The position numbers and the translations under genes were made by a program. A stretch of 64,000 nucleotides of DNA from an uncultured Gammaproteobacteria bacterium (lineage in GTDB: Bacteria > Pseudomonadota > Gammaproteobacteria > UBA4575). Below the pieces are notes generated by a model. The model did not search any database and was not told the origin of the DNA. It saw only the letters and a program-made list of their open reading frames with translations. Location of the stretch: assembly GCA_951812785.1 (NCBI GenBank), contig OX638335.1:1631653-1695652 (forward strand), in the 5' to 3' direction. Shown here piece after piece: positions 11,163-22,993 of this stretch (the stretch's first letter is position 1; the number at the start of each line of letters is the position of its first letter).

Positions 11163-13121
11163 CTAAGTCTGATAATAAAAGTATGTTAATAACTCAAGCA
11201 AACCAATAATCATGGCAAAGGCATATTGATATAAATAACCACTTTGAATTTTACGCAACTGCATGGAGACACCACGCACCATACTGGCGGTTCCGTTCAC
11301 CATTAATCCATCAATCAATATGCGGTCGCCCAGTGCCGACGCTACTTTACCGACTCCCACGCCTAGGCGAGCAAAGCCTTTTATATATAACCAATCACAA
11401 CCGTATTTCCTAGCGAGAATAAAACTAGGGATAGCAAGTACTGGTGCTAATAATTTCGGAATGCTTGGCACTAACGAATAACACAACCAAGCCAATAAAA
11501 CACCGCCCAACAACAAGTAAAATGCCGTGGCCACAAAACCATGAGTAATCATTGCTTGCACACCATGGAAGTGTTCTGCCATTTTCGTCATAACGCCATG
11601 TTGCTCACCAACGCGAATTGAAGCTGCAAAAAAGTCGCCATAAATCATCGGCTCTATTGCATATCCTGCAAACACACTACATATCGCCAAAACTATCAGC
11701 GGCACTGTAACTACTTTTGGTGTTTCATTAACATGCGAATAATTTTCATCACTCATACGCGGCTTGCCATGGAACACCAAAATAAACAATCGTAATGAAT
11801 AAAATGCGGTAATGAATACTCCAGACAACACCATCAAATACACGTAATGCGCACCTGGCAGTTCAGATAAATGCACTGCCTCAATAATAGATTCCTTAGA
11901 GAAAAATCCTGAGAATGCCGGAAATCCAATCAAAGCCAATGTGCCGATTAAAGATGTTACATAGGTAATTGGCATGCGTTTCCATAAACCACCCATCTTG
12001 CGAATGTTTTGCTCATGATGCATAGCAATAATCACTGAACCCGCAGCCAAAAATAATAACGCTTTAAAAAACGCATGCGTATAAAGATGAAAGATAGCCA
12101 ATGAGTAAGCCGACACACCTAACGCCACTGTCATGTAACCCAACTGAGACAACGTGGAGTATGCAACAACTTTTTTAATGTCATCCTGTACCATCGCTAC
12201 CAATCCCATAAAGAAAGCAGTAATCGCTCCAACAAACATAATAAACAATAGTGCTGTTTCACTTAATTCAAATAATGGCGACATACGCGCCACCATAAAT
12301 ATTCCCGCTGTGACCATGGTCGCTGCATGTATTAACGCTGAAATAGGCGTTGGGCCTTCCATAGAATCAGGCAGCCATACATGTAATGGTACTTGTGCTG
12401 ATTTACCCATTGCACCCACAAACAAAGCGATGCATATAAAAGTTAATAGTGGTACTTGAAAAGAGTTTGTGATTGTTAGCTGCGATTCCGTCAGACTAGG
12501 CGCGGCTGCAAACACTTGAGCGTAATCCAAGCTCGACGTTGAAACAGCGATTGCAGCAATGCCTAGCAAGAATCCAAAATCTCCGACTCTATTAACTAAA
12601 AACGCTTTGATGTTGGCCAAAATTGCTGAAGGTCGCGTATACCAAAAACCAATCAGTAAATATGACACTAATCCAACCGCTTCCCAGCCAAAGAATAACT
12701 GTAAAAAGTTATTCGACATCACCAACATTAACATTGAAAACGTAAACAAGGAGATGTAACTAAAGAAGCGCTTATAACCTGGATCATCGTGCATATAACC
12801 GATCGTATATATATGCACCATTAGTGACACAGAAGTTACCACCAGCATCATAATGACGGTTAACGAATCAATTAAGAAACCAACCCCTAAAGAAAAGCCC
12901 CCTATTTTTGCCCATTCATACACTGAGAAATTTTGTGGCGCATATTCAGTCTGAAATAGTTCGTAAAAAACTAACCCTGAAGCGATTAATGCAATGCCAA
13001 CACCAGCAATAGTAATTAAGTGCGCATGTGACTTAGATAACCACTTACCAAACAATCCAACTACAATCGAGCCAAACAATGGCGCGAGTACTGTGGTTAG
13101 ACATAACTGAACAAAAGACAT
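11163..13121 (-). CDS. nuoL: NADH-quinone oxidoreductase subunit L
   Basis: Largest antiporter-like subunit of complex I, 652 residues, with the core antiporter fold and the C-terminal extension that forms the long lateral helix. Conserved parts visible are FFGWEAVGLVSYLLIGFW (key Glu), KSAQVPLHVWLPDSMEGPTP and YSTLSQLGYM. It lies 3 nt after nuoK. Confidence 0.98.
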   Translation of the reverse strand: MSFVQLCLTTVLAPLFGSIVVGLFGKWLSKSHAHLITIAGVGIALIASGLVFYELFQTEYAPQNFSVYEWAKIGGFSLGVGFLIDSLTVIMMLVVTSVSLMVHIYTIGYMHDDPGYKRFFSYISLFTFSMLMLVMSNNFLQLFFGWEAVGLVSYLLIGFWYTRPSAILANIKAFLVNRVGDFGFLLGIAAIAVSTSSLDYAQVFAAAPSLTESQLTITNSFQVPLLTFICIALFVGAMGKSAQVPLHVWLPDSMEGPTPISALIHAATMVTAGIFMVARMSPLFELSETALLFIMFVGAITAFFMGLVAMVQDDIKKVVAYSTLSQLGYMTVALGVSAYSLAIFHLYTHAFFKALLFLAAGSVIIAMHHEQNIRKMGGLWKRMPITYVTSLIGTLALIGFPAFSGFFSKESIIEAVHLSELPGAHYVYLMVLSGVFITAFYSLRLFILVFHGKPRMSDENYSHVNETPKVVTVPLIVLAICSVFAGYAIEPMIYGDFFAASIRVGEQHGVMTKMAEHFHGVQAMITHGFVATAFYLLLGGVLLAWLCYSLVPSIPKLLAPVLAIPSFILARKYGCDWLYIKGFARLGVGVGKVASALGDRILIDGLMVNGTASMVRGVSMQLRKIQSGYLYQYAFAMIIGLLELLTYFYYQT

Positions 13122-13124
13122 GCG

Positions 13125-13430
13125 CTAGCCTTTCATCTCATCAAGGTCTTGCACATTAATGGTCCCGCAATTACGGAACACCACGACAAGAATCGCTAAA
13201 CCAATCGCTGCTTCAGCAGCAGCCACGGTGAGAATAAAAAATACAAATACCTGACCCGTCAAGTCATTTAGATAATATGAGAAGGCGACAAAATTTATAT
13301 TGACTGCTAACAACATCAGCTCTATCGACATTAACAAGACAATTAAATTTTTGCGATTCATAAATATGCCCGTCACAGCCAATGAAAATAGAATCGCTCC
13401 GAGCACTAAAAAATGTGTGATTGTAATCAT
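13125..13430 (-). CDS. nuoK: NADH-quinone oxidoreductase subunit K
   Basis: Small membrane subunit (101 residues, three transmembrane helices) related to MrpC and located next to the E-channel of complex I. The second helix holds the conserved buried Glu ([10 protein letters not shown]) and the third another ([11 protein letters not shown]). Between nuoJ and nuoL in the operon. Confidence 0.97.
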   Translation of the reverse strand: MITITHFLVLGAILFSLAVTGIFMNRKNLIVLLMSIELMLLAVNINFVAFSYYLNDLTGQVFVFFILTVAAAEAAIGLAILVVVFRNCGTINVQDLDEMKG

Positions 13431-13441
13431 CTCTACGTCAC

Positions 13442-14044
13442 CTAATACTCTTTTTTGTCTTCGCTAGGCAATGAAACAATTCGCACACGATCTTTAGCCT
13501 TGACTTTAATTTGCTCACCAGGATTCTGGGTTCGCGTTTCAACACGCTGTCGCAATGTCAAAACAATCGCTGCAACAATCGCCACCAACAAAATGACAGC
13601 GGCAGTTTCAAACGGTAACAAGTAGTCGGTGTATAGAATTTCGCCTAAGGCGTGCGTATTACCCGATTCAAAAACAAAATTTGATTCGCGTTCAAGCTCG
13701 AACTCTTTAGAAATTACCACAAGCACTAACTCAGCAATCATAATCAGCGAGACAACAATGGCGACAGGCATAAACTTTACAAACCCTTCTCGAATTTGTG
13801 CAGTATTGATATTTAGCATCATCACCACAAACAAAAACAACACCATGACCGCACCCACATATACCAGCACAAGTGTTATCGCTAAGAACTCTGCTTCAAG
13901 TAACAACCATATTGCTGATGAGGTAAAAAACACTAACACCAAACTCAATATTGAATGCACAGGATTTTTAGCAGTAATCATGCGCAACGCAGCAGTCACC
14001 ATGATGGCTGAGAAAAGGTAAAATATGATTAATTCGAATGACAT
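13442..14044 (-). CDS. nuoJ: NADH-quinone oxidoreductase subunit J
   Basis: Membrane subunit of complex I, 200 residues with five predicted transmembrane helices (e.g. [14 protein letters not shown] and [20 protein letters not shown], the latter resembling the helix that carries the pi-bulge in TM3). The C-terminal tail is hydrophilic and basic, typical of the family. It starts 17 nt after nuoI. Confidence 0.96.
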   Translation of the reverse strand: MSFELIIFYLFSAIMVTAALRMITAKNPVHSILSLVLVFFTSSAIWLLLEAEFLAITLVLVYVGAVMVLFLFVVMMLNINTAQIREGFVKFMPVAIVVSLIMIAELVLVVISKEFELERESNFVFESGNTHALGEILYTDYLLPFETAAVILLVAIVAAIVLTLRQRVETRTQNPGEQIKVKAKDRVRIVSLPSEDKKEY

Positions 14045-14061
14045 ATTAATTAACCAAACTA

Positions 14062-14541
14062 TTAACGATACATCGCGTCAGTTTCGCGATCTTGTGCAAT
14101 TTGTTCTTCATATTTAGCACCAATCTCTAGCAAGTCTTGTTTCTTCATTACTTGCTCGCCTCGATTTTCAAAGTGATATTCAAAATTTCTTGTTTCAACA
14201 ATGGCATCCACTGGGCACGCTTCTTCACAAAATCCGCAGAAAATGCATTTAAACAAATCAATATCGTATCGAGTGGTTCTTCGAGTACCATCATCTCGCT
14301 CATCTGTATCAATAGTGATTGCCAGCGCAGGACATACTGCTTCACACAACTTACATCCAATACATCGCTCTTCACCACTTGGATAACGCCTCAAAGCATG
14401 CAGTCCTCGAAAACGAGGAGATTGAGGTGTTTTGTCCTCGGGGTACTGAATCGTGATTTTTTTTGCAACGAGTTTCTTACGCGTGACAGAAAGACCTTTC
14501 AGCAATTCCCACAAAGAAAAACTTTTAAGAAAATGTATCAT
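14062..14541 (-). CDS. nuoI: NADH-quinone oxidoreductase subunit I
   Basis: Peripheral-arm subunit carrying two [4Fe-4S] clusters (N6a/N6b) that pass electrons toward NuoB. It is 159 residues, with two ferredoxin motifs: Cys60, 63, 66, 70 and Cys99, 102, 105, 109. An amphipathic N-terminal helix ([16 protein letters not shown]) fits membrane association. It is separated from nuoH by 120 nt that contain a perfect hairpin. Confidence 0.98.
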   Translation of the reverse strand: MIHFLKSFSLWELLKGLSVTRKKLVAKKITIQYPEDKTPQSPRFRGLHALRRYPSGEERCIGCKLCEAVCPALAITIDTDERDDGTRRTTRYDIDLFKCIFCGFCEEACPVDAIVETRNFEYHFENRGEQVMKKQDLLEIGAKYEEQIAQDRETDAMYR

Positions 14542-14582
14542 TTAAAATACTTCCCATTAGAAATTGCAATTAATCGAACCAC

Positions 14583-14609
14583 ACTCGCGAGCAGGTATTG
14601 CTCGCGAGT
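14583..14609. repeat. Perfect 11-bp inverted repeat between nuoH and nuoI
   Basis: The arms 14583-14593 and 14599-14609 are exactly complementary, with a 5-nt loop; each arm contains the self-palindromic TCGCGA. No T-run follows on either strand, so it is not a standard terminator. In the nuo mRNA it would form a very stable hairpin between the nuoH stop and nuoI start, and may act as a processing or stability element; function is inference. Confidence 0.85.
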
Positions 14610-14660
14610 AAATACATATCGAAGCCATACAAAACTTATTATGCCTATCAATAAACTCAT

Positions 14661-15770
14661 TCAATCAAACCAAGGCCCTACTTGCATTGCAATAGCGACA
14701 CCTTCAACAAATATCCAAACCAAAGTCACTGGTATTAATACCTTCCAACCTAATCGCATAATTTGATCGTAACGATAGCGCGGGAAAGTCGCACGGAACC
14801 ATAAGAAACAGAAGATAATGAATGATGTTTTTATAAAGAACCAGTGCGGACCTGCACCTAACAGCACATCTACAAACGGAATCTTCAATATCAATGAAAA
14901 GAATTCAAATAAGTGTACGCCCACATAAGGAATTGAGAGCAACGCGGCATAGCCTTCAAACGGACTCAACCAGCCGCCCATAAACAACAATGCAGTTAAT
15001 GCAGAAATTAAAATGATATTGGCATACTCAGCCAAGAAAAATACGGCAAAGCCCATTCCGGAGTATTCCACATGGAACCCAGCAACAATTTCTGACTCAC
15101 CTTCTGCAACATCAAATGGCGCACGATTAGTTTCTGCAACACCTGAAATTAAATACACCATAAACAAAGGCAGTAATGGCAACCAGTACCAATGCGTTAT
15201 TCCGCCTGCCTGCGCATTAACTATATCAGTCAGGTTCAAACTACCACTCGCTATTAGTACGCCTACCAATGCAAAGCCCATTGCAATTTCATAGGAAACT
15301 ATTTGTGCTGCTGAACGCAATGCACCTAACAGCGCATACTTTGAGTTAGACGCCCACCCGGCAACAATCACGCCGTAGACACCCATGGATGTCAGTGCAA
15401 GCACATATAAAAGGCCAGCGTTAATATTTGAGAATTGAACACCTTCAGTGAGAGGAATGACCGCCCAAGCACCTAACGCAGGCACTATGGATAAAACTGG
15501 CGCAATACGAAATAAGAAATGACTAGATTTACTAGGAAGAATCATCTCTTTAGTTAACAACTTCAGCGCATCAGCAATTGGTTGCAACCACCCTCTAGGA
15601 CCAACACGATTTGGCCCAATACGAACTTGCATGTAACCTATTATTTTTCGCTCAGCAAAGGTGACATAAGCGACCGCGCCCATTAACGCTAATAGAAAAA
15701 TTACTATCAGTACTGAGGTAACAAACAAATCTCTATACAGCTCAGGGATGGCATACCAATAAGACATCAT
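14661..15770 (-). CDS. nuoH: NADH-quinone oxidoreductase subunit H
   Basis: Membrane subunit that forms most of the quinone-binding channel with NuoB and NuoD. It is 369 residues and polytopic. Family signatures are [21 protein letters not shown] and the acidic loop [23 protein letters not shown]. An overlapping GTG (15773) and ATGs at 15770 and 15767 compete for the start; I chose the first ATG. The nuoG stop overlaps the GTG, so coupling to nuoG is likely. Confidence 0.97.
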   Translation of the reverse strand: MMSYWYAIPELYRDLFVTSVLIVIFLLALMGAVAYVTFAERKIIGYMQVRIGPNRVGPRGWLQPIADALKLLTKEMILPSKSSHFLFRIAPVLSIVPALGAWAVIPLTEGVQFSNINAGLLYVLALTSMGVYGVIVAGWASNSKYALLGALRSAAQIVSYEIAMGFALVGVLIASGSLNLTDIVNAQAGGITHWYWLPLLPLFMVYLISGVAETNRAPFDVAEGESEIVAGFHVEYSGMGFAVFFLAEYANIILISALTALLFMGGWLSPFEGYAALLSIPYVGVHLFEFFSLILKIPFVDVLLGAGPHWFFIKTSFIIFCFLWFRATFPRYRYDQIMRLGWKVLIPVTLVWIFVEGVAIAMQVGPWFD

Positions 15771-15772
15771 CA

Positions 15773-18181
15773 CTAAGCCACCGACAAGTTTTTAAGTTGC
15801 ACAGGAGCGTATACTCCACCCAGTTTTTCGCTGCGCGGCAAACCTCTAGGAATATACACTGTGCCTGGCTCAATTTTATTGTTAATCACACACTTGAAAA
15901 TACTACTGTCTTCATCTTGTGAAACCTTTACCCATTTGCCTTCTATCAATCCATGTTTCTCAACATCAATGCTATTAATCATCATGACTGATTCATCAAG
16001 ATCCTGAGCTTGTTTTAATGAACTTGCATTTCTCACAATCGAATCGATAGAGTAAATGGGTATAGCGCCAGTACTAAATACAATACCTTCATCCCAATTT
16101 TTTATCTCTATTTTAGGCAATGAAGGTAATTCATTACTGAATCCAAATGAATTATCTAGACTTTGAGAAATTTCCTGACGCACATCATCAATGTCAACAT
16201 AATCGAATCCATCAAGCTCTAATTCGGCACCAAGCATACGCAGAATTTTCCAACCATCTTTTATTTCATCATCAGAATCAACAACTTTGAAGTAAGATTG
16301 CCATCGTCCTTCCATGTTAATTTTAGTCCCTTCTGCTTCTGCGTAGCATTTGATTGGTAACATCCAATCACAATACTCACGCATACCTTCAGTAGTGAAT
16401 GAGTTTATCGCTATGACCACCTCTGCTTGCTGAAGCGCTTTCAGCGTTTGAGTTGGCAGCACACAATCCCATTCTGGTTCAAGCCCTAACAATACAAATA
16501 CTTTCCTGGGCGATTGAATCATCTGCTGATAATTCATGCCAGGCTCATCGATCGTCTTAGACATTACCGTTCTATGCGGTAAAGCTCCTAGCAATGATGC
16601 GCCGGCACTATTTGATGCTGTCGACACATAACCAAACGAAGATTCGGTTAATTGCGAGAGCCAATATGAAATTGCTCTTAAGCTTGAGTATTCATAATGA
16701 AGTTGCATTAAGTTACCGATTAGCACACTGCTATGCTCAACATTTAGTAATGTTTTTGCGATGCCTGCCATATCACTATCCACCTTTCCAGTTGATAGCA
16801 GCATATTTAAATCACTTGGAACATTATGCTTAGAACTATTATTCAGCTCTGCCAATAAACCAACTATCTTAGCCAACCATTCCTGCGGTTTTACAACGAC
16901 ATGCCCCGATAACGGCATATGAAATTTGCAGTAATGCGGATTCACCACAAATACTTTTGCACCACGCGCATTGGCCTGACGTACTTTATGTGCAAGCATG
17001 GGTTGCTCGCTACGCAAATCAGAACCGATAATTAATATCGCATCTTGTTTTCCTACATCAGCAATACTTTGTCCTAACCAGGGAAATGCAGGGTCAGCAT
17101 GCTGTTGCTCAAAATCAATTTGGTTAACCCGATGATCAATGTTTTTAATCTCTAAAGCACGCGCTAGTTTTTGCGTCAAATAAATTTCTTCATTGCTTTG
17201 ATTTGGACTCACCAAGAATCCAATCTCTTCAGCATCGTATTGCTTCAACGTCTGTGCAATTGAATGAAGTGCGTCAGACCAATATGACGGCTGCCACTCA
17301 CCATCATTTTTTTGCATCACCTGAGTTAGTCGATTATCGCTATACATGCCTTCGTAACTGAAACGATCTCGATCCGATATCCAAGTTTCATTCACTTCAG
17401 CATTTTCTTCTGGCACGACACGAATCACTTCATTACGCAGTGTATGCATTATCAAGTTAGAACCAAACGAATCATGCGCACTGATATTACTTTGCTCAAC
17501 CATTTCCCAAGCACGCGCTTTCATGCGTGACGGCTTGGCATTGAGCGCACCGACCGGACAAAGATCGATAACGTTGCCCGATAACTCTGAAGATAAAGAC
17601 TTCTCCACATACGTCCCGATTTCCATAAACTCACCGCGACCCGTCGCACCAAGCTCACTTACTCCCGCAATTTCTGAACCAAAGCGGACGCAGCGCGTGC
17701 AGTGAATACAACGCGTCATATCGGTAGACACCAGTGGCCCAATATTTTTATCGCGTACTACTCGTTTTCTCTCATTGAAACGACTGACATCACCGCCATA
17801 ACCCATGGCGACATCTTGCAACTCGCACTCACCACCTTGATCGCATACAGGACAATCTAAAGGATGATTTATCAACAAGAATTCCATCGTGCCTTTTTGC
17901 GCATCTAGTGCCAGCTCAGAATGCGTATATACCTTCATACCTTCACTAACAGGTGTGGCACATGCGGGTAAAGGCTTCGGCGCCTTTTCAACTTCAACCA
18001 TGCACATACGACAGTTAGCTGCGACCGACAGGTGTTTGTGATAACAAAATCTTGGAATACTCACGCCTGCTTGATCCGCCACTTCAATCAACATGGTATT
18101 ACGAGGCGCTTTCACTTCAACACCATCGATAGTCAACGTCACTAAATCTTGTTGGCTTTCGTCATTCACAATATCAGTCAT
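15773..18181 (-). CDS. nuoG: NADH-quinone oxidoreductase subunit G
   Basis: Large peripheral-arm subunit, 802 residues. The N-terminal ferredoxin-like part binds a [2Fe-2S] cluster (Cys46, 57, 60, 74). Next come the His-ligated [4Fe-4S] cluster (His106, Cys110, 113, 119) and another [4Fe-4S] site (Cys158, 161, 164, 208). The rest is a molybdopterin-oxidoreductase-like domain without evident cofactor, as in other NuoG proteins. Located between nuoF and nuoH. Confidence 0.98.
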   Translation of the reverse strand: MTDIVNDESQQDLVTLTIDGVEVKAPRNTMLIEVADQAGVSIPRFCYHKHLSVAANCRMCMVEVEKAPKPLPACATPVSEGMKVYTHSELALDAQKGTMEFLLINHPLDCPVCDQGGECELQDVAMGYGGDVSRFNERKRVVRDKNIGPLVSTDMTRCIHCTRCVRFGSEIAGVSELGATGRGEFMEIGTYVEKSLSSELSGNVIDLCPVGALNAKPSRMKARAWEMVEQSNISAHDSFGSNLIMHTLRNEVIRVVPEENAEVNETWISDRDRFSYEGMYSDNRLTQVMQKNDGEWQPSYWSDALHSIAQTLKQYDAEEIGFLVSPNQSNEEIYLTQKLARALEIKNIDHRVNQIDFEQQHADPAFPWLGQSIADVGKQDAILIIGSDLRSEQPMLAHKVRQANARGAKVFVVNPHYCKFHMPLSGHVVVKPQEWLAKIVGLLAELNNSSKHNVPSDLNMLLSTGKVDSDMAGIAKTLLNVEHSSVLIGNLMQLHYEYSSLRAISYWLSQLTESSFGYVSTASNSAGASLLGALPHRTVMSKTIDEPGMNYQQMIQSPRKVFVLLGLEPEWDCVLPTQTLKALQQAEVVIAINSFTTEGMREYCDWMLPIKCYAEAEGTKINMEGRWQSYFKVVDSDDEIKDGWKILRMLGAELELDGFDYVDIDDVRQEISQSLDNSFGFSNELPSLPKIEIKNWDEGIVFSTGAIPIYSIDSIVRNASSLKQAQDLDESVMMINSIDVEKHGLIEGKWVKVSQDEDSSIFKCVINNKIEPGTVYIPRGLPRSEKLGGVYAPVQLKNLSVA

Positions 18182-18186
18182 AACTA

Positions 18187-19473
18187 TTAAGCCGCGTCTT
18201 CTTGTTTAGTGATCATGCTGCAGCCATGTTTCACATAATGCACAAATTCTTCGCGATAATGCTGAATAAAGCTTTGAACAGGCATAGCTGCGGCGTCACC
18301 TAATGCGCAGATCGTTCTGCCTTTGATTTTTCCTGCCACGTCATCAAGCGTATCAATATCTGACAACTTACCTTCGCCGTTAACAATTCTTGTTAACATT
18401 CGATAGAGCCAACCCGTGCCTTCTCGACACGGCGTACATTGACCACATGATTCAGAAAAATAAAAGCGAGAGATACGACGCAACACTTGAACCATGTCTG
18501 TCGTGTCATCCATCACCACCATGGCACCGGAACCAAGAAAAGAACCAATCGCACCAATGGAATCGTAATCCATATTGGTTTCCATCATGACATCCCCCGG
18601 CACAACCGGCACTGATGACCCTCCTGGTATCACTGCTTTAAGTCTTCTATTCTGCCAAACACCACCGGCCATTTTTAATAACTCACTAAACGGCGTGCCG
18701 AGTGGAACTTCAAAGTTGCCCGGATTTGTCACATGTCCCGAAACAGAAAAACATTTCACACCACCATTATTAGGAATACCTAATTCAGCAAACCATTCTG
18801 AACCTTTGTGTATTATTGATGGCACCGAGGCTAAACTTTCAGTATTGTTAATCGTCGTTGGGCAACCGTACAAACCAAATGCTGCAGGGAACGGTGGCTT
18901 AAATCTTGGTTGACCTTTTTTCCCTTCTAATGACTCCAGCAATGCTGTTTCTTCTCCACAAATATAGGCGCCCGCTCCTAACGCGTCATAGAGTTCATAA
19001 TTGAACCCGGAATTTAAAATATCTTTACCCAGATATCCTTGCTCATAGGCCTCTTTCAATGCTTGCTTGAAACGCTTGTATGGCTCATCCATAAATTCGC
19101 CACGCATGTAGTTATAGCCTGCTGTCGCACCTATGGCATAACCCGCGATAATCATTCCTTCAACCAAGGCATGCGGATTAAAACGAAGAATATCTTTGTC
19201 TTTACATGTGCCTGGTTCAGACTCATCTGAATTACACACCAAATAAGTTGGTTTCCCAGTATTTCGAGGCATGAAGCTCCACTTCAATCCAGTAGGAAAA
19301 CCTGCACCACCTCGACCACGCAAGCCAGAAGACTTCACTAATTCGACAACATCTTCGGGTGAGATTTTTTCACGCAATACTTTTTCTAACGCCTGATACC
19401 CCCCTACTTGACGATAGGTCTCCAATGACCATGGATCAGTTAAGTTTCGAGTTTGATATACGACGTCATCCAT
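18187..19473 (-). CDS. nuoF: NADH-quinone oxidoreductase subunit F (NADH/FMN site)
   Basis: Entry point of electrons in complex I: oxidises NADH with FMN and passes electrons to cluster N3. It is 428 residues. The Gly-rich nucleotide-binding motif [10 protein letters not shown] is at residues 53-62, and the N3 [4Fe-4S] ligands are Cys343, 346, 349 and 389 (SCGQCTPC ... [10 protein letters not shown]). It starts 3 nt after nuoE. Confidence 0.98.
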   Translation of the reverse strand: MDDVVYQTRNLTDPWSLETYRQVGGYQALEKVLREKISPEDVVELVKSSGLRGRGGAGFPTGLKWSFMPRNTGKPTYLVCNSDESEPGTCKDKDILRFNPHALVEGMIIAGYAIGATAGYNYMRGEFMDEPYKRFKQALKEAYEQGYLGKDILNSGFNYELYDALGAGAYICGEETALLESLEGKKGQPRFKPPFPAAFGLYGCPTTINNTESLASVPSIIHKGSEWFAELGIPNNGGVKCFSVSGHVTNPGNFEVPLGTPFSELLKMAGGVWQNRRLKAVIPGGSSVPVVPGDVMMETNMDYDSIGAIGSFLGSGAMVVMDDTTDMVQVLRRISRFYFSESCGQCTPCREGTGWLYRMLTRIVNGEGKLSDIDTLDDVAGKIKGRTICALGDAAAMPVQSFIQHYREEFVHYVKHGCSMITKQEDAA

Positions 19474-19476
19474 TAC

Positions 19477-19971
19477 TTAATCCAATACATCCAAAATCTC
19501 ATCGACCTTGGCTTCTGTTAAATTCTCATAATAAACATGATTGACTTGCATCATCGGCGCACCACAACAACCTGCCAAACATTCTTCTTCGTTCTTCAAA
19601 TAATATTTTCCATCCGCAGTGCTTTGTCCGCACTTGATATTTAATTTAGATTCAATGTAATTCAATACGTCTTCGCCACCGCGCAAAATGCATGATAAAT
19701 TTGTGCATACTGCAATTGTGTGTTTCCCAACAGGTTCTAACTCAAACATAGAATAGAAAGATGCGACTTCATAGACAGCGATGGCTGGCATCTCCAACCT
19801 TTCTGCTAACGCATCCATTTGCACGACGGGCAAATAACCATGTTCGTGTTGAATGGCATGCAAACTACCCAATACCGCTGACTGTTTTTGATCATCAGGG
19901 AAGCGTTTCAACCAATCAACAACATGCTCTTGCACTTCTGCTGATAACTCTTTTGGGATTATTTTACTCAT
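19477..19971 (-). CDS. nuoE: NADH-quinone oxidoreductase subunit E
   Basis: Thioredoxin-fold subunit holding the off-path [2Fe-2S] cluster N1a. It is 164 residues with the expected ligands Cys89, Cys94, Cys131 and Cys135. It forms the NADH dehydrogenase module together with NuoF and NuoG, which follow at once in the operon. Confidence 0.97.
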   Translation of the reverse strand: MSKIIPKELSAEVQEHVVDWLKRFPDDQKQSAVLGSLHAIQHEHGYLPVVQMDALAERLEMPAIAVYEVASFYSMFELEPVGKHTIAVCTNLSCILRGGEDVLNYIESKLNIKCGQSTADGKYYLKNEEECLAGCCGAPMMQVNHVYYENLTEAKVDEILDVLD

Positions 19972-19975
19972 AGCG

Positions 19976-21229
19976 TTATCTATCTATCTCACCGAACACT
20001 ATATCTTGGGTACCAATCACTGCAACGACATCTGCAATCATGTGGCCTTTAACCATTTCATCTAGTCCGGCGAGATGCGCAAAACCTGGCGCTCTAATCT
20101 TTAAGCGATATGGTTTATTTGCACCATCAGATACCAAGTAGACACCAAACTCACCTTTAGGATGTTCGATGGCGGTATACACTTCACTTGGTGGCAAACA
20201 ATACCCTTCAGTAAATAATTTGAAGTGATGAATTAAAGCTTCCATATCATCTTTCATATCCGCGCGCGGTGGCGGTGTCACCTTGTGATCATCTAACATC
20301 ACAGGACCCTTATTATTTCTTAGCCACTCAGAACATTGTTTTATTATTTCATTGGACTGACGCATTTCTTCTATACGTACTAAATAACGATCGTAACAGT
20401 CTCCGTTAACGCCGACTGGAATAAAGAAATCCATCTTGTCATAAACTTCATAGGGCTGTTTACGGCGCAAATCCCATTCCACGCCTGAGCCTCTCAACAT
20501 AGGCCCTGTAAAGCCAAGTTGTAACGCTCGCTCGGGAGACACAACACCAATATTCACAGTGCGTTGCTTCCAGATTCTGTTGTCGGTTAGCAACGTTTCA
20601 TATTCATCCACACAAGAAGGGAATCGATCCACGAATGAATCAATAAAGTCCAACAACGAACCGGACCTTTCTTCGTTCAATTTATTAACTTCTTTATCAT
20701 TTCGCCATTTAGACGTTTCATATTGAGGCATGGTGTCGGGCAAATCTCTGTAGACACCACCCGGACGATAATATGTCGCATGCATGCGCGCACCCGATAC
20801 TGCCTCATAGCAATCCATTAAATCTTCACGTTCTCTAAATGCATACAAAAACATTGACATCGCACCGACATCAAGCGCATGCGCACCTAGCCATAAAAGA
20901 TGATTTAAAATCCTGGTGATTTCATCAAACATGACACGAATGTATTGCGCCCGTTCCGGTGCTTCCACACCGAGCAGTTTCTCGATTGCCAGCACGTAAC
21001 CATGCTCGTTACACATCATCGACACATAATCGAGTCTATCCATGTAACCAATACTTTGATTATAGGGCTTACTTTCAGCTAATTTTTCTGTGCCTCGATG
21101 CAATAAACCCACATGAGGGTCTGCACGTTCAATCACTTCACCATCTAATTCTAGAATCAAACGCAGCACACCATGCGCCGCAGGATGCTGCGGACCAAAA
21201 TTCATTGTGTAATTACGTATTTCGGCCAT
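19976..21229 (-). CDS. nuoD: NADH-quinone oxidoreductase subunit D
   Basis: 49-kDa-type subunit related to the large subunit of NiFe hydrogenases; it builds the quinone site with NuoB and NuoH. It is 417 residues, with family segments [16 protein letters not shown] at the N-terminus and [10 protein letters not shown] following, which include the His of the quinone pocket. It is a separate gene from nuoC, unlike the fused nuoCD of enterobacteria. Confidence 0.98.
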   Translation of the reverse strand: MAEIRNYTMNFGPQHPAAHGVLRLILELDGEVIERADPHVGLLHRGTEKLAESKPYNQSIGYMDRLDYVSMMCNEHGYVLAIEKLLGVEAPERAQYIRVMFDEITRILNHLLWLGAHALDVGAMSMFLYAFREREDLMDCYEAVSGARMHATYYRPGGVYRDLPDTMPQYETSKWRNDKEVNKLNEERSGSLLDFIDSFVDRFPSCVDEYETLLTDNRIWKQRTVNIGVVSPERALQLGFTGPMLRGSGVEWDLRRKQPYEVYDKMDFFIPVGVNGDCYDRYLVRIEEMRQSNEIIKQCSEWLRNNKGPVMLDDHKVTPPPRADMKDDMEALIHHFKLFTEGYCLPPSEVYTAIEHPKGEFGVYLVSDGANKPYRLKIRAPGFAHLAGLDEMVKGHMIADVVAVIGTQDIVFGEIDR

Positions 21230-21232
21230 AAC

Positions 21233-21952
21233 TTAAGACTCTTCTGCCTTTGGTTCTACAGCATCATCAAAACGATTGTCTTCACGAATCACTTTGGGCA
21301 CGAGTACACGAGGCTCAATAGAGACTGGCTCATATATGACTCTTTGTTTCGACGGGTCATAGCGCACTTCAACATGACCCACCAAAGGAAAATCTTTTCG
21401 TAGTGGATAGCCAACAAAACCATAGTCGGTTAATAAGCGGCGCATATCAGGATGCCCATCAAACACGATGCCATACATATCAAACGCTTCACGCTCATAC
21501 CAGTTAGCACAACTCCATAGCGAACACACAGAATTCACCATAGGCATTTCATTATTCTCGCAAAACAATTTAACCCGTAGGCGATGGTTATTAGCTACAG
21601 ACTGCAAGTGATAAACAACCGCAAAACGCGGCGTTTGCATCTCATTATCAATAGGATTGTTATCAAACGTAAATCGGCCAAAAGTGTTTTTACTCACTCC
21701 ACGACTAAAGCCAGAGCCTGTTGCTTGTTTTGTTTTCCACTCTGTCTTACCGTGCTCCAGATAATCAATGCCGGCCACATCCATTAGCTGATCAAATTGA
21801 AAGGCTGGTTTGTCTCGCAAAATCTCAAAAACCGATAATGCCTGAGTAGCATTGATGGTTAACGTAAATTCATTTCTATCCAGCTCAAGCTGACATTGCT
21901 CACTATCGGCAAGCTCACGCAAATTGGATTCAAAAATATCTTTTTGACTCAT
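21233..21952 (-). CDS. nuoC: NADH-quinone oxidoreductase subunit C
   Basis: 30-kDa-type connecting subunit of complex I, 239 residues. The conserved C-terminal signature ANWYEREAFDMYGI...HPDMRRLLTDYGF is present, along with HPLRKDFPL-like residues (GYPLRKDFPL). An insertion-like basic loop (around WKTKQATGSGFSRG) is not typical of all relatives. It lies 3 nt before nuoD. Confidence 0.97.
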   Translation of the reverse strand: MSQKDIFESNLRELADSEQCQLELDRNEFTLTINATQALSVFEILRDKPAFQFDQLMDVAGIDYLEHGKTEWKTKQATGSGFSRGVSKNTFGRFTFDNNPIDNEMQTPRFAVVYHLQSVANNHRLRVKLFCENNEMPMVNSVCSLWSCANWYEREAFDMYGIVFDGHPDMRRLLTDYGFVGYPLRKDFPLVGHVEVRYDPSKQRVIYEPVSIEPRVLVPKVIREDNRFDDAVEPKAEES

Positions 21953-21964
21953 GGAAATTATTGC

Positions 21965-22441
21965 TTAACGAGAAATGGAATTACTTCGACGTATTTTGTT
22001 TTGCAATTGCAATACTCCATAAATTAATGCTTCTGCAGTCGGAGGACAGCCAGGCACATAAATATCGACAGGCACAATACGATCACAACCACGCACCACA
22101 GAATAGGAATAATGATAATAACCGCCTCCGTTAGCACACGACCCCATAGAGATTACCCATTTTGGTTCTGGCATTTGGTCATAGACTTTGCGCAAAGCAG
22201 GTGCCATTTTATTAACCAATGTTCCTGCCACAATCATCACATCTGATTGTCTTGGACTTGGGCGAAATACAACACCAAAACGATCCAGATCGTAACGTGA
22301 CGCACCTGCATGCATCATTTCTACTGCACAGCATGCAAGCCCAAACGTCATCGGCCACATTGAGCCTGCGCGCGCCCAATTAACTAACTCATCAAGTTTT
22401 CCCACAGCAAAACCCTGCTGCATTATTTGCTCAGTATCCAT
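21965..22441 (-). CDS. nuoB: NADH-quinone oxidoreductase subunit B
   Basis: Holds the terminal [4Fe-4S] cluster N2, which reduces quinone. The Cys-Cys pair in [10 protein letters not shown] and the later MGSCANGGG and VPGCPP cysteines are the N2 ligands. I chose the ATG at 22441 (158 residues, [11 protein letters not shown]) because GGAG lies about 6 nt upstream; an in-frame TTG seven codons earlier is less likely. Confidence 0.97.
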   Translation of the reverse strand: MDTEQIMQQGFAVGKLDELVNWARAGSMWPMTFGLACCAVEMMHAGASRYDLDRFGVVFRPSPRQSDVMIVAGTLVNKMAPALRKVYDQMPEPKWVISMGSCANGGGYYHYSYSVVRGCDRIVPVDIYVPGCPPTAEALIYGVLQLQNKIRRSNSISR

Positions 22442-22462
22442 ATTTCTCCAAGAGTGCCCCAA

Positions 22463-22819
22463 TTAATCCCAATTTAGCGCACCTTTTTTCCACTCATAAA
22501 TGAAACCAATAGTGAGAATAGTCAGGAAGAATGCCATGGCTAATAAGCCAGGAATTCCTATATCGCGTAGCGCGACAGCCCATGGAAATAGAAATGCGAT
22601 TTCCAAATCAAAAATAATAAATAGAATTGCCACTAGATAATAACGAACATCAAAACGCCCGCGTGAATCTTCAAACGCTTCAAATCCACACTCATAAGGT
22701 GAGTCTTTTGCCACCTCAGGCACGCGCTTACTCAGTAACATACCGGCGATCAGTGGCACAACACCTATGACTAAGGCAATTGCCAGAAATATGAGAATTG
22801 GAACGTAGTTCTGAAGCAT
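22463..22819 (-). CDS. nuoA: NADH-quinone oxidoreductase subunit A
   Basis: First gene of the nuo operon; small membrane subunit with three transmembrane helices that borders the quinone tunnel. It is 118 residues from the ATG at 22819 ([11 protein letters not shown]). The signature [20 protein letters not shown], with the conserved Cys of the TM1-2 loop, is present. The frame is open further upstream, but those residues are not family-like. No clear Shine-Dalgarno is seen at the ATG. Confidence 0.95.
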   Translation of the reverse strand: MLQNYVPILIFLAIALVIGVVPLIAGMLLSKRVPEVAKDSPYECGFEAFEDSRGRFDVRYYLVAILFIIFDLEIAFLFPWAVALRDIGIPGLLAMAFFLTILTIGFIYEWKKGALNWD

Positions 22820-22993
22820 ATCTATATAGTTTTTATAGTTGTCGATTATGCCGCGATCTGTGCACAGCAATGGGCCGCACACAGATATTAGGCTCCCATT
22901 AAAGGGAACACAAATTGATGAATTGTATGGGACGATAAATTCTCCAGAATTGGGTAATTTATGTTCAAACTCTGATTTCCATTAGATTTTTTC

